From an uncultured Chlamydiae bacterium (GTDB lineage Bacteria; Chlamydiota; Chlamydiia; Chlamydiales; Rhabdochlamydiaceae), in NCBI GenBank assembly GCA_945952445.1, contig CAMFIG010000001.1, positions 39,001 through 103,000 of the forward strand: 64,000 nt of DNA. Reading direction: 5' to 3'. The notes under the pieces are model-generated. The model saw only the letters and a list, made by a program, of their open reading frames with translations. It was not told the DNA's origin and made no database searches. The translations under genes were made by a program, and so were the position numbers. Position 1 is the stretch's first letter; every line of letters begins with the position of its first letter. This document shows, one piece after another, positions 37,499 to 46,602 of this stretch.

Positions 37499-38146
37499 AT
37501 GGATCGAAAAAGCAAGTCTGTGTGGATTCAGTCTGTGTTGGAGCAGTATTTTCCTGATCCTAAGATCCCTTTGGAGCATTCAGATTTTTATACACTGCTG
37601 ATTGCCGTTCTTTTATCTGCACAGTGCACGGATGAGAGGGTGAATAAAGTTACCCCGAAACTCTTTGCTCGGGGGCCTACGCCGGAGTTAATGATCCAAC
37701 TTTCTGTTCAAGAGATTGAAGAGATCATCCGCTCTTGCGGCCTTAGTCAGACGAAAGCAAAAGCGATTTTTTCTCTGTCGAAGATCCTTGTAGAGCAATA
37801 TCAGGGAGCTGTGCCTCGCTCTTTTGCTGCTTTGGAGTCGTTGCCGGGGGTAGGTCATAAGACAGCATCTGTTGTGATGTCTCAGGCTTTTCATGAAGCC
37901 GCTTTCCCAGTTGATACCCATATCTATCGCTGTGCTAAGCGGTGGGGGCTGTCTAAAGGAAAAAATGTAAAGCAAACAGAAGAGGATCTCAAGAAGCTTT
38001 TCCCGCAAGAGCTTTGGAATAGGCTTCACTTGCAGATGATCTATTTTGCAAGGAGATTTTGCCCTGCCCGAGGACACATCGTAGAGCAGTGCCCTATCTG
38101 TCAATTCCTGAAGGAACAAAAGAACGGCCCAAAGACTGTCCTATGA
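37499..38146 (+). CDS. nth: Endonuclease III (DNA glycosylase/AP lyase)
   Basis: 215 residues. Helix-hairpin-helix with catalytic Lys LPGVGHKTASVV and catalytic Asp in FPVDTHIYR are intact, and LSAQCTDERVNKVTP is typical. The C-terminal iron-sulfur segment is unusual: CPARGHIVEQCPICQFLKEQ has C-x9-C-x2-C and no fourth cysteine, against C-x6-C-x2-C-x5-C in E. coli. It removes oxidised pyrimidines. Start directly abuts mnmE. Its 3' end overlaps psd by 53 bp on the other strand. Confidence 0.93.
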   Translation: MDRKSKSVWIQSVLEQYFPDPKIPLEHSDFYTLLIAVLLSAQCTDERVNKVTPKLFARGPTPELMIQLSVQEIEEIIRSCGLSQTKAKAIFSLSKILVEQYQGAVPRSFAALESLPGVGHKTASVVMSQAFHEAAFPVDTHIYRCAKRWGLSKGKNVKQTEEDLKKLFPQELWNRLHLQMIYFARRFCPARGHIVEQCPICQFLKEQKNGPKTVL

Positions 38147-39023
38147 GGCCGCGCATCTCCGTTTTGGTTTCTGATGCAGCGATCAGGTCTTGGTCGAACT
38201 GGATTCTTCCCGGTTCGAATAGAAGGATTAAAGAAGACCCCCCGAAGGAGAAGTATCCTTTTTCATCGCCTTTTGCATAGGGTTCTTCCGGTACAAAAGT
38301 TTGGTGGATGCTTCCAACGTAGGTAGCTCCTACTTCGATGTACAGGATCTCTCCAAAACTCTTGGAGATAAGAGAGGTGATGGTTCTTTTATTCGAGCTT
38401 AAGATGTGGATGTTTTTTTTTAGCGCCATCGGATTTACAGAGAAGAGATCGCCTGAGATTTCATGTGGGCGGCTCGGAATGCAGTTGCAAGGAAAGTGGA
38501 AGCGGTGGTAGTCGGTGGGGCATAACCTTGCAATCGCCATTGCTCCTTCTGTGTATCTTTTTGCAAGGGCGCTATTGCAAAGAAGGTCTTCTAATGAGAA
38601 TTTTTTCCCTTTTACGAGGAATCCGTCTGCTTGAGAGATGTTTGGGTAGACCAGGTATCTGCCATCCGCTGGTAAAATAGCGACGTCATGACCTGATGCG
38701 ATGGGGCGTGATTCTGGTTTTAGTTTTCGAATGAAGAAGTCATTGAATGAGCGGAAGGATTCGACGGGATCTAAAAATTCTTGGGTGTTTATATGGAAGG
38801 CAGAAATAAAAGGTCTTATCTTCCATCGAGAAAGAGAACTTTTTTGCAGGGCTCCATACCATTTTGAGAAAAGGGGGATCTTCGCAATAAGAGGCAAGAA
38901 AACAAGAGAGAGAAACTTGGAGATAAAGCGGTCTCCATAGAGAGCTTCTAAAAAAGCTTTTCCGTAGACTTTTTCTTTTTCTTCTTGTTTGGAAATTCGA
39001 TCGAGATAAGTGATGTCAGGCAT
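38094..39023 (-). CDS. psd: Phosphatidylserine decarboxylase proenzyme
   Basis: 309 residues. The C-terminal self-cleavage motif reads FGGSSLILLF (GSS in place of the E. coli GST), which generates the pyruvoyl group. The conserved RLCPTDYHRFHFP block and the family stretch FNDFFIRKLKPESRPI are present. It makes phosphatidylethanolamine at the inner membrane. The nth-mnmE-psd-secA order matches Chlamydiaceae as I remember it. It is transcribed against nth. Confidence 0.95.
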   Translation of the reverse strand: MPDITYLDRISKQEEKEKVYGKAFLEALYGDRFISKFLSLVFLPLIAKIPLFSKWYGALQKSSLSRWKIRPFISAFHINTQEFLDPVESFRSFNDFFIRKLKPESRPIASGHDVAILPADGRYLVYPNISQADGFLVKGKKFSLEDLLCNSALAKRYTEGAMAIARLCPTDYHRFHFPCNCIPSRPHEISGDLFSVNPMALKKNIHILSSNKRTITSLISKSFGEILYIEVGATYVGSIHQTFVPEEPYAKGDEKGYFSFGGSSLILLFEPGRIQFDQDLIAASETKTEMRGLIGQSLGRSFVPSGIDR

Positions 39024-39031
39024 GATGTTTT

Positions 39032-39424
39032 TTAAGGCCTTACAGGGGCGCTTTTACCCGCAATGGAGGAGAAAAATACCAGCTCTTCTAGATATTCAGG
39101 GGAGAACAGGTACGAGAGGTGTTCTTGTTTAATAATGCCGAGAATCTGTCTTGCTTGAAAGACCATCGCATGGGCATGGCTCTTAGTTTGGTTTCCGGCA
39201 ATAAACTCCTCTTTTTGTTGTTTGAGATCGATCATAAGATTTTGCAGCTGTTTTTGAGTTTGAAGCCTTCTTTCGTTAGTGGCAATCAGTTCTTTTAGGG
39301 CTTGGATCTCATTTTCGAAGATTTCAGGAGTCGGCTCTTCTATGCCTGTAAATGGCTCGGCAGCTTCTAAAGAGAAAAAAAGAAGGGACAAGCATCCTAT
39401 TGTGCCAAGTAGCCATTTTTGCAT
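39032..39424 (-). CDS. Small secreted coiled-coil protein, unknown
   Basis: 130 residues with a signal peptide (MQKWLLGTIGCLSLLFFSLEAAE). Residues ~35-75 are heptad-like (EIQALKELIATNERRLQTQK), followed by LMIDLKQQKEEF and a short helical tail. Nine bp separate it from psd, so the two may be co-transcribed. No family recognised; probably periplasmic. Confidence 0.6.
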   Translation of the reverse strand: MQKWLLGTIGCLSLLFFSLEAAEPFTGIEEPTPEIFENEIQALKELIATNERRLQTQKQLQNLMIDLKQQKEEFIAGNQTKSHAHAMVFQARQILGIIKQEHLSYLFSPEYLEELVFFSSIAGKSAPVRP

Positions 39425-39524
39425 CGTTGTATTCCTACTTAGAGACTCTAAAAAGAATCTTTTTCTTTCGAGGTCTTTTCTCTGTAAGAGTTTTTTTGAT
39501 TAAAACTAAAATAAGATTTAAAGC

Positions 39525-39583
39525 CAAAATACCCCCTATCTGCTCTCCTTGAGACCTACTTTATCGAATAGGGGGCTATTTTG
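39525..39583. repeat. Long imperfect inverted repeat upstream of secA
   Basis: CAAAATACCCCCTAT (39525-39539) pairs with ATAGGGGGCTATTTTG (39568-39583), one bulged base, with a 28-base loop. It sits in the 294-bp gap between the divergent small secreted gene and secA, where I see no gene. It could be a regulatory structure or an insertion remnant. Confidence 0.6.
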
Positions 39584-39718
39584 TAAATGAGATGGAAGAA
39601 AAAGGATCTTTTTTTTGATTTATTCGCTAGAATCGGATATCATAAATATCCTAAGCTCTTGAAAAACACTCGTTGAGAGTATGGGTAAAAATATTTTATT
39701 TCCAGGTAAGGAACCACC

Positions 39719-42622
39719 ATGCTAGGCATACTGAAAAAAATTTTTGGCACCGCGCAAAGCCGTCTGCTCCATCGCTATTGGAAAGTTGTTCATCAAGTGA
39801 ACCAATGGGAAGCGCAATATCAGCAGCTTTCTGACGAGGCAATCAAAGCTAAGACGGAAGAATTTCGGCAAAGAGTCCAAGAAGGAGAATCCCTCGACCA
39901 GATTTTGCCCGAAGCCTATGCAGTAGTGAAAAACGTATGCCGCAGACTATGCGGAACGGAAGTGCATGTCTCGGGTTATAACCAACGTTGGGATATGGTT
40001 CCTTACGATGTCCAGATTTTAGGGGCGATAGCCATGCACCATGGGGCTATTTCCGAGATGCAGACCGGCGAAGGGAAAACTCTGACAGCGGCGCTGCCAT
40101 TATATCTGAATGCTTTATCTGGAAAGCCTGTCCACCTCGTTACGGTCAATGACTATCTCGCTCAGCGCGACTGCGACTGGATTGGAACGATTTTTCGTTG
40201 GCTTGGGCTTACGGTAGAAGCGCTGATTGGCGGTACCCCTCCTCACTTACGCAAGGCTGTCTATGCTGCTGATGTTGTGTATGGCACGGCATCTGAGTTT
40301 GGTTTTGATTATTTGCGCGACAATTCGATGGCGCAATCTAAAGAAGATCAATCCCAAAGAGGGCACTATTTTGCAATTGTCGATGAAATCGATTCAATTC
40401 TCATCGATGAGGCGAGGACTCCTTTGATTATCTCAGGTCCCTCATCGGGTTCTCGGCAGATGTATGATGAGCTCAAAGACCAGGTGGCTCACGTCGTGCG
40501 CCTTCAGAGGGACTTATGTAGCCGGCTTGCAAGCGATGCGAAAAAAGTGTTGGATCGAGATGAAAAGGAAGAGGAGCGTTCTCTTGCCTTTAAGAAGCTA
40601 TGGATGGTCGGCAAAGGGATGCCGCAGAATAAAGTTCTTAAGAGAGTCAAAGAAGACCCAGACCTGCGGGGACAGATAGAAAAGTGGGATGTCTATTTTT
40701 ATGCAGAACCAAACAAAGAAGAAAGGCTCCAAACTCTTGCCGAGCTCTATATCATCGTCGATGAGAGAGCCAGCGAATATGAACTGACGGATAAAGGGAT
40801 CCAAGCTTGGCTCGATGGAAACCAGGAGAGCTCCGATGATGATTTCGTCATGCTTGACTTAGGGTATGAGTATGCGGCAATCGATGAAAACCCAGAGCTT
40901 AACGAACAAGAAAAAATGCAGCAAAAAGTGCGCCTTCGAGAGGAGGATGCTAAGCGCAAGGAAAGAGCCCACAATTTAAGACAGTTATTTCGTGCGCATC
41001 TTTTAATGGAGAAAGATGTCGATTACATTATCGATGATCAGAAGATTGTCATCATCGATGAAAACACGGGAAGACCTCAGCCGGGAAGGCGTTTTTCTGA
41101 TGGCCTGCATCAGGCGATCGAAGCGAAGGAAGGCGTTGCTATCCAAGGAGAAACACAGACGTATGCGACGATTACTCTCCAGAACTATTTCCGCATGTAT
41201 ACAAAGCTTGCGGGGATGACGGGAACCGCAATGACTGAGGCCAATGAATTCAAAGAGATCTATAAGCTAGAGGTAATCGCAATCCCTACGCATCGTCTTT
41301 GCAGAAGAAAAGACGAAGATGACGAGATCTACATGACAGAAAGGGAAAAGTATAATGCCCTGGTCAAAGATATCCAAGATATTCATACGCAAGGTCGTCC
41401 TATTTTGATTGGGACTGAGTCTGTCGAGGTGTCGGAGAAGTTGTCTCGGATTCTGAAGCAGAATAAATTAGAACACACGGTCCTCAACGCCAAAAACCAT
41501 GCAAGAGAAGCGGAGATTATTGCGGAAGCGGGGCAATTAGGAGCCATTACTGTTGCAACCAATATGGCGGGGCGGGGAACTGATATCAAGTTAAAGCCGG
41601 GTGTTGCCGAGGTGGGAGGCCTTCATGTCATTGGAACCACTCGCCACCAATCGCGCCGTATTGACCGGCAGCTAAGAGGGCGATGCGCTCGCCTTGGAGA
41701 TCCAGGGTCTTCGAAATTCTACGTCTCATTTGAAGATGCGCTTATGCGCCTTTTTACCTCGCCAAGAGTCACCCTTTTCTTGCAGAGATTCCGCCCTCCT
41801 GAAGGCGAAGCAATTAAAGCGAAGGTTCTCAATAAGTCAATTGAAACAGCACAAAAGCGTGTAGAGCAACGTAACTACATGGTCCGCAAGCATACTTTGG
41901 AATACGACGATGTGATGAACAAGCAAAGAGAGGAGATCTACTCCTTCCGCAACGATGTGCTCCATACGGAAGACACATTGCCGCTAGCGCGTGAGATCTT
42001 AGAAGGTGTCTGCTGTCAAATGAGCCAAAAGTTCTGCTCTTCCCGTTCTGTAGAAGGAGGGTGGGATCCTGAAGGTTACAGGCAGTGGCTGATGATGCAT
42101 TTTCCAGTGACGTTTGCGAAAGAAGAGTTTGATAGCGACTATCTCTCTTTGGAAGATATCGAAAAGATTGCTCGGGAAAAAGTTTTTTATGCGTTTGAAC
42201 AGAAGATACAACATGAAACGGATGTGATTTATCAAGCTCAGCAGACGCTTCCTCCTCATGTGCCGAAAATGGAGCCTGTAAAAATCCTGCAAGAGGTGGT
42301 TCGCAATCTTTTGGTTCGCAACATTGACAAGCACTGGCAAGAGCATCTTTTACATATCGATCATCTGCGAACGGAAGTCCATTTGCGGACTGTTGGACAG
42401 AAAGATCCTCTGCTTGAATTCAAGCATGAGGCATTTGCTCTTTTTGACGCTTTTAGCTCCCATATCAAATTAGAGATAGCGCATGCTCTCTTCAAATTCC
42501 AAATGGTGGTTCCTCAAAAGCCTCCGGTCATAGAAGAAGTAGCTCAGAAAGTTCGGCCGTTTCGAACGAACCTATCTCTCTTGCCAGAGTTAGAAAATAT
42601 AGAAGAGCCTTCCCCGTCGTAA
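39719..42622 (+). CDS. secA: Preprotein translocase ATPase SecA
   Basis: 967 residues. Walker A MQTGEGKTLTAALP, Walker B region DEIDSILIDEARTPLIISGP, helicase-type IGTESVE, and TNMAGRGTDIKL are all present, along with the long helical scaffold near the C-terminus. Two large inserts (~250-420) in nucleotide-binding domain 1/preprotein region are acidic and lysine-rich, as in other chlamydial SecA proteins of about this length. The C-terminal SEC-C zinc motif is missing (ends LPELENIEEPSPS). It drives Sec export with SecYEG. Strong terminator follows. Confidence 0.97.
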   Translation: MLGILKKIFGTAQSRLLHRYWKVVHQVNQWEAQYQQLSDEAIKAKTEEFRQRVQEGESLDQILPEAYAVVKNVCRRLCGTEVHVSGYNQRWDMVPYDVQILGAIAMHHGAISEMQTGEGKTLTAALPLYLNALSGKPVHLVTVNDYLAQRDCDWIGTIFRWLGLTVEALIGGTPPHLRKAVYAADVVYGTASEFGFDYLRDNSMAQSKEDQSQRGHYFAIVDEIDSILIDEARTPLIISGPSSGSRQMYDELKDQVAHVVRLQRDLCSRLASDAKKVLDRDEKEEERSLAFKKLWMVGKGMPQNKVLKRVKEDPDLRGQIEKWDVYFYAEPNKEERLQTLAELYIIVDERASEYELTDKGIQAWLDGNQESSDDDFVMLDLGYEYAAIDENPELNEQEKMQQKVRLREEDAKRKERAHNLRQLFRAHLLMEKDVDYIIDDQKIVIIDENTGRPQPGRRFSDGLHQAIEAKEGVAIQGETQTYATITLQNYFRMYTKLAGMTGTAMTEANEFKEIYKLEVIAIPTHRLCRRKDEDDEIYMTEREKYNALVKDIQDIHTQGRPILIGTESVEVSEKLSRILKQNKLEHTVLNAKNHAREAEIIAEAGQLGAITVATNMAGRGTDIKLKPGVAEVGGLHVIGTTRHQSRRIDRQLRGRCARLGDPGSSKFYVSFEDALMRLFTSPRVTLFLQRFRPPEGEAIKAKVLNKSIETAQKRVEQRNYMVRKHTLEYDDVMNKQREEIYSFRNDVLHTEDTLPLAREILEGVCCQMSQKFCSSRSVEGGWDPEGYRQWLMMHFPVTFAKEEFDSDYLSLEDIEKIAREKVFYAFEQKIQHETDVIYQAQQTLPPHVPKMEPVKILQEVVRNLLVRNIDKHWQEHLLHIDHLRTEVHLRTVGQKDPLLEFKHEAFALFDAFSSHIKLEIAHALFKFQMVVPQKPPVIEEVAQKVRPFRTNLSLLPELENIEEPSPS

Positions 42623-42641
42623 GAGGGGAAAGGCTTTTTTT
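42606..42641 (+). terminator. Intrinsic terminator of secA
   Basis: Stem AGCCTTCCCC with GGGGAAAGGCT (one bulged A), then seven T. The stem begins inside the last codons of secA. Confidence 0.9.
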
Positions 42642-43158
42642 AAGCAGATTCTTTGAGGGTTTTGGCTTTTCTTAAGCCAAAATAGATGAGGGGTGCTGCA
42701 ATAAGGCAATATAAGAACCAGTATTCGCTTTTCCATTCTAAGCTTAGAAGTCCATTTTCAGAAAAAAAGCACTGCATTAAACCCAATGTAAACAGGTTAG
42801 CTCCTACGAGGATGAAAAGAAGAGGCATAAAGCTTCCAGCATCTTCTCTTTTGGATTCCGAGGTAGGAGAGGTGGGGGCGCCGTAGGTTCCCACAGCACC
42901 GGATAGCTGTTTATCCGCATGGCTTTCTTTTCGTAAAGGGGCTTTGACAAATTCCTTTTCTGTTTTCATAAATGCTGCATTCCTTGTTGAATAGGGAGGA
43001 GTATATAAGGATGTGATATTTTCTTGAAGAGAAGGGTTGTTTGAAAGCGGATCCTCGTGAGCCGTAAGAGGGATTCCGCAATAGGGGCAAGTATCTGCCT
43101 CTACGGCAATTCTGCCTTCGCAATGAGTACAGATTTTTTGGCGTTCTATGGGTTTCAT
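42640..43158 (-). CDS. Zinc-ribbon membrane protein, unknown
   Basis: 172 residues from the ATG at 43158 with AAGGTG upstream. The N-terminal zinc ribbon CTHC...CPYC is followed by a ~70-residue polar linker and two transmembrane helices (LLFILVGANLFTLGLM and WFLYCLIAAPLIYFGL). A cytoplasmic ribbon tethered to the membrane is likely. It sits next to secA, like an unnamed gene I recall downstream of secA in C. trachomatis. Function unknown. Confidence 0.65.
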   Translation of the reverse strand: MKPIERQKICTHCEGRIAVEADTCPYCGIPLTAHEDPLSNNPSLQENITSLYTPPYSTRNAAFMKTEKEFVKAPLRKESHADKQLSGAVGTYGAPTSPTSESKREDAGSFMPLLFILVGANLFTLGLMQCFFSENGLLSLEWKSEYWFLYCLIAAPLIYFGLRKAKTLKESA

Positions 43159-43253
43159 GGCTTTCACCTTAAGGATTTGGTCTTCGTTTTTACTGTCTCA
43201 TATTCGAGGGAAAAGAAGCTATTCTTTTCTCTCTATTAAAAGAACAGTATTTT

Positions 43254-44051
43254 TTAAGTGCTAGCCGGAGGATAGGCTCCAGCAAAGTTTAAAGCCGACT
43301 GCAAGATGCTTTGAAACAGTGCTCCTTGGCTTTGCATGCAGTTGCTGAATGAATCCAATGTCGTAACAGAGGTTGAGGTGGGATTTGCGCAGTTTTCTGC
43401 AGCTTGGATAATGGTCTCATTTTCGTAAGTGGAGTTTAAGAAATTATACAAGGTTTGGCAGAGCGGGTCGGTAAAAGGAGGGTTGCCTGTTAGGTCATTC
43501 GCCACTTGATAGACCTGATTGGCAAGTTGTTCTAGGTATGTGATATTTTCTGCATTGCCGGGGCCTAGTTCTCTTAATGTGTTTAAAAGTGTTTTTATGT
43601 CGTTTTGGAATCCTGGAGTGATCGATGTCTGAAAAGCTACGCCTGGATTTGCCTGGAGCCAGGAAGGAATATCGCTATCGTATATTTGCCACAGAGGGTT
43701 TGCGCTGTCTTGAGCTTCGTTAAAGTATTGGAAATTGTTTTCTCCATTCTTCAAAAAATTAGCCGCCATTTGCTGAAAAGACTCTCCCGTCGATCCTACA
43801 TTTTGATTTGTAGTAAGATCGAGATAAAGCTGCTTGTCCTGAGCGCTGGGGCTGGAGTTGCTTGCGTAGGCATTGCAAAAATCTTGGATTGCATTTGCTA
43901 GCACCGTAAGGCCATTTGTGGTTGGTTCTTGCGAAAAAAAGCCAGACAGGGCGGCTTGCAATTCCTGTACCGAATAAAACTGCGGAGGGATAGCTGCTGG
44001 GGAGCTGGCTGTAAAGACTTCTAGAGGGGGTTTAATTGGGGGGATTTGCAT
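43254..44051 (-). CDS. Non-cytoplasmic-looking Asn/Gln-rich protein, effector candidate
   Basis: 265 residues, helical, rich in N, Q, S, T and P and poor in K and R, with no N-terminal signal peptide; the start is proline-rich (MQIPPIKPPLEVF). Cysteines occur in pairs of short motifs (DFCNAY, PLCQTLYNF, ENCANP, NCMQSQ). Ribosome site AGGAG and a very good promoter are present. Composition recalls type III-secreted chlamydial proteins; this is an inference. It resembles the protein at 54662 in style, not in alignable sequence. Confidence 0.55.
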   Translation of the reverse strand: MQIPPIKPPLEVFTASSPAAIPPQFYSVQELQAALSGFFSQEPTTNGLTVLANAIQDFCNAYASNSSPSAQDKQLYLDLTTNQNVGSTGESFQQMAANFLKNGENNFQYFNEAQDSANPLWQIYDSDIPSWLQANPGVAFQTSITPGFQNDIKTLLNTLRELGPGNAENITYLEQLANQVYQVANDLTGNPPFTDPLCQTLYNFLNSTYENETIIQAAENCANPTSTSVTTLDSFSNCMQSQGALFQSILQSALNFAGAYPPAST

Positions 44052-44080
44052 ATGTGTACTCCTAAATAGTTGCTTTCTTG

Positions 44081-44109
44081 TAGATATTTTCTTTTAAATT
44101 AGTTGTCAA
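44081..44109 (-). promoter_or_regulatory. Strong promoter of the 265-residue gene
   Basis: On the minus strand, TTGACA (44109-44104), 17-bp spacer, TATCTA (44086-44081), then AGGAG and the ATG at 44051. It is the closest match to a consensus -35/-10 pair noted in this window. Confidence 0.65.
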
Positions 44110-44230
44110 GGTTTTTTTGTGTGAGGATGTCTTTACAGTAAACTCATTCAAGAGAAATAGGTTCAGGTAGCTAACTTTTCTTGGTTTTTGCTAAAATGCT
44201 GAAAAATCATAAGAATTTTAAGGTGCATCC

Positions 44231-45643
44231 ATGGATAGAAAAAAATTTGACGTTGTGGTGATCGGAGCTGGACCTGGAGGATATGTAGCTGCCATTAAAG
44301 CATCGCAGAAGGGCAAGAGTGTAGCGCTTATAGAAAAAGACTTCGTAGGGGGAACCTGTTTGAATGTAGGATGTATTCCAACAAAGACCTTGATTGCGAG
44401 CGCCATGAAATATCACGATCTTAAACAAGCTGCCGACTTCGGAATCACTGTAGGAGAGATCGGTTTTGATTATGCCAAGATGAAGGCAAGAAAAGATCAG
44501 GTGGTTGAAAAGATCCGCAAAAGCTTGGAAGGACTGATCCAATCGAATGGAATCACCATTTTGCGGGGTCATGCCGAGTTTTGTTCGCCGCAGGAAATCA
44601 AAGTGACTGGGATCCATAATGAATGGATTCGCTTTGAGAAAGCCATCATCGCCACGGGGTCCAAGCCTTTGGATGTTGCAGCCTTCCCTTGCGACCATGT
44701 AAAGATATTCGACTCTTCTTCTATTTTGGAGTTGCAAGCTTTACCTTCTTCTATTGCGATTATCGGGGGAGGGTATATCGGCTGTGAGTTCGCTTCTTTG
44801 TTCGCAGAATTTGGAGTGAAGGTGTATTTGATCGAGGCCCTGCCTTCCATCTTGTCTTTGCAGGGATCTATGATTTCCGACACGATGACAAAGGCATTTG
44901 CAAAAAGAGGCGTGGAAGTCATAACTTCTGCGATGGTGCAAGGGATTGACTCTTTGCATTCCGGAGTGGTCGTCTCTTTAAAAGACAAAAATCCAGTACA
45001 AGCAGATATCGCTTTGGTTGCTATCGGAAGGAAGTTTGTTTCCGAGAGTATGGGACTAGAAAAAGCTGGGGTCTTTAGGACGGAGAAAGGGGCAATCCCT
45101 GTCAATGAGAAAATGGAGACGAATGTCCCGGGGATCTATGCGATTGGAGATGTGACAGGCAAAGCTATGCTGGCTCATGTGGCATCGCACCAGGGTATCG
45201 TCGCTGCAGCCAATGCAACAGGACAAGAAGCTTTTATGCATTATAATGCTGTTCCTGCTGTTATTTTCACCTATCCGGAAGTTGCGACTGTAGGCCTTAC
45301 ATTAGAGCAGGCTAAAGAACAGGGAATGGAAGTCGGTTTAGGAAAGTTCCCATTCCAAGCGCTTGGAAAATCAGTGGCTACTATGGAAACGGAAGGGTTT
45401 GTGCAAGTCATCACTCACAAGAAGACCGGACAAATTCTAGGTGCGCAGGTGGTAGGACACCATGCAGCCTCTCTCATTGCAGAGATTGCCCTTGCTATGG
45501 CAAATGAACTCACTGTTGAGTCGATCTCCGATACAATCCATGCTCACCCCACCCTTCCCGAAGCGTGGATGGAGGCAGCTCTGCTTGCAACCGATGCGCC
45601 TATCCATTTCCCTCCCAAAGTAAAACCTATGAGAGCTGTATGA
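44231..45643 (+). CDS. lpdA: Dihydrolipoamide dehydrogenase (E3)
   Basis: 470 residues. FAD motif VVIGAGPGGYVAAI near the start, redox disulfide GGTCLNVGCIPTK, NAD motif IIGGGYIGCEFAS, and the active-site HAHPTLPEAW. It reoxidises lipoyl groups of pyruvate or 2-oxoglutarate dehydrogenase using NAD+. The stop overlaps lipA by ATGA, pairing lipoate use with its synthesis. Confidence 0.96.
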   Translation: MDRKKFDVVVIGAGPGGYVAAIKASQKGKSVALIEKDFVGGTCLNVGCIPTKTLIASAMKYHDLKQAADFGITVGEIGFDYAKMKARKDQVVEKIRKSLEGLIQSNGITILRGHAEFCSPQEIKVTGIHNEWIRFEKAIIATGSKPLDVAAFPCDHVKIFDSSSILELQALPSSIAIIGGGYIGCEFASLFAEFGVKVYLIEALPSILSLQGSMISDTMTKAFAKRGVEVITSAMVQGIDSLHSGVVVSLKDKNPVQADIALVAIGRKFVSESMGLEKAGVFRTEKGAIPVNEKMETNVPGIYAIGDVTGKAMLAHVASHQGIVAAANATGQEAFMHYNAVPAVIFTYPEVATVGLTLEQAKEQGMEVGLGKFPFQALGKSVATMETEGFVQVITHKKTGQILGAQVVGHHAASLIAEIALAMANELTVESISDTIHAHPTLPEAWMEAALLATDAPIHFPPKVKPMRAV

Positions 45644-46602
45644 CAGAAGAGGAAATCTTCGACCATCGTCCTAAGGTCCAGAGGAGGGCTTTAAATGTTC
45701 TGCCGGATAATCCGGAAGAAAGGGAAGGGGCCGTTCGTTTAGGGAGGTTCCCTTCGTGGCTTCATCGCAAGATCCCGGAAGGAGGAAGCCTCTTTCAGAC
45801 GACCTCTCTTTTAGAAAAATACCGATTAAACACGGTCTGCGAAGAAGCGAAATGTCCAAACCGTCTTGAGTGCTATTCTAAAAAGACGGCCACATTTTTA
45901 GCTCTTGGGAAAGAGTGCACTCGGAACTGCGGCTTTTGCGATATCGATTTTGATAAGACTCCGAAAGCTCCGGAAGAAGATGAGCCTTTGAGGATTGCAG
46001 GGTCCGTGCGGGAGTTGGGATTGAAACACGTTGTCATCACGATGGTTGCAAGAGACGATTTAGAAGATGGCGGTGCTTCACATCTTGTGAAGATCATGCA
46101 AGAGGTGCGTTCCGTATCTCCCGAAGTGACCATCGAACTTTTGACATCCGATTTCCAGGGTAATTTTTCTTCAATAGACCAAGTCCTTGAGGAAAAGCCC
46201 GATGTTTTTAATCATAATATTGAGACAGTGCGCGCTCTGAGCCCTCGTGTGCGGCATAAGGCAAACTACGATCGTACTCTTCAAGTGCTTACTTATGCTC
46301 GTGCAAAAGATTCTTCCCTTGTCGTAAAATCGGGCATTATGGTCGGGTTGGGCGAGACGGAAGATCAGGTCTATGAGACAATCCAAGATCTTTATAAAGC
46401 AGGCTGCAATGTGATCACGATTGGCCATTACCTCCAGCCAAGCCGACGTAAGTTATCCGTTAAAGCCTTCATCTCTCCCGAGCAGTTCGATCGGTATGCT
46501 GAATACGGAAAGCAGCTTGGCGTTGAGCATATGTATTGCGGGCCTTTTGTCCGCTCGAGTTATCATGCAGGAGAAATTCAACAAAGAATGGTAGAACGAT
46601 GA
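45640..46602 (+). CDS. lipA: Lipoyl synthase
   Basis: 320 residues from the ATGA overlap with lpdA at 45640; the frame extends upstream inside lpdA. The radical SAM cluster CTRNCGFCDI and the auxiliary cluster CEEAKCPNRLEC are both complete, with the C-terminal RSSYHAGE serine block. It inserts two sulfurs into protein-bound octanoyl groups. The octanoyltransferase is not nearby. Confidence 0.96.
   Translation: MTEEEIFDHRPKVQRRALNVLPDNPEEREGAVRLGRFPSWLHRKIPEGGSLFQTTSLLEKYRLNTVCEEAKCPNRLECYSKKTATFLALGKECTRNCGFCDIDFDKTPKAPEEDEPLRIAGSVRELGLKHVVITMVARDDLEDGGASHLVKIMQEVRSVSPEVTIELLTSDFQGNFSSIDQVLEEKPDVFNHNIETVRALSPRVRHKANYDRTLQVLTYARAKDSSLVVKSGIMVGLGETEDQVYETIQDLYKAGCNVITIGHYLQPSRRKLSVKAFISPEQFDRYAEYGKQLGVEHMYCGPFVRSSYHAGEIQQRMVER

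Noticed and set aside
44207..45105. Two antisense frames of 176 and 178 codons opposite lpdA
   Set aside because: They are shadows of the lpdA codons, with no ribosome site or family motif.
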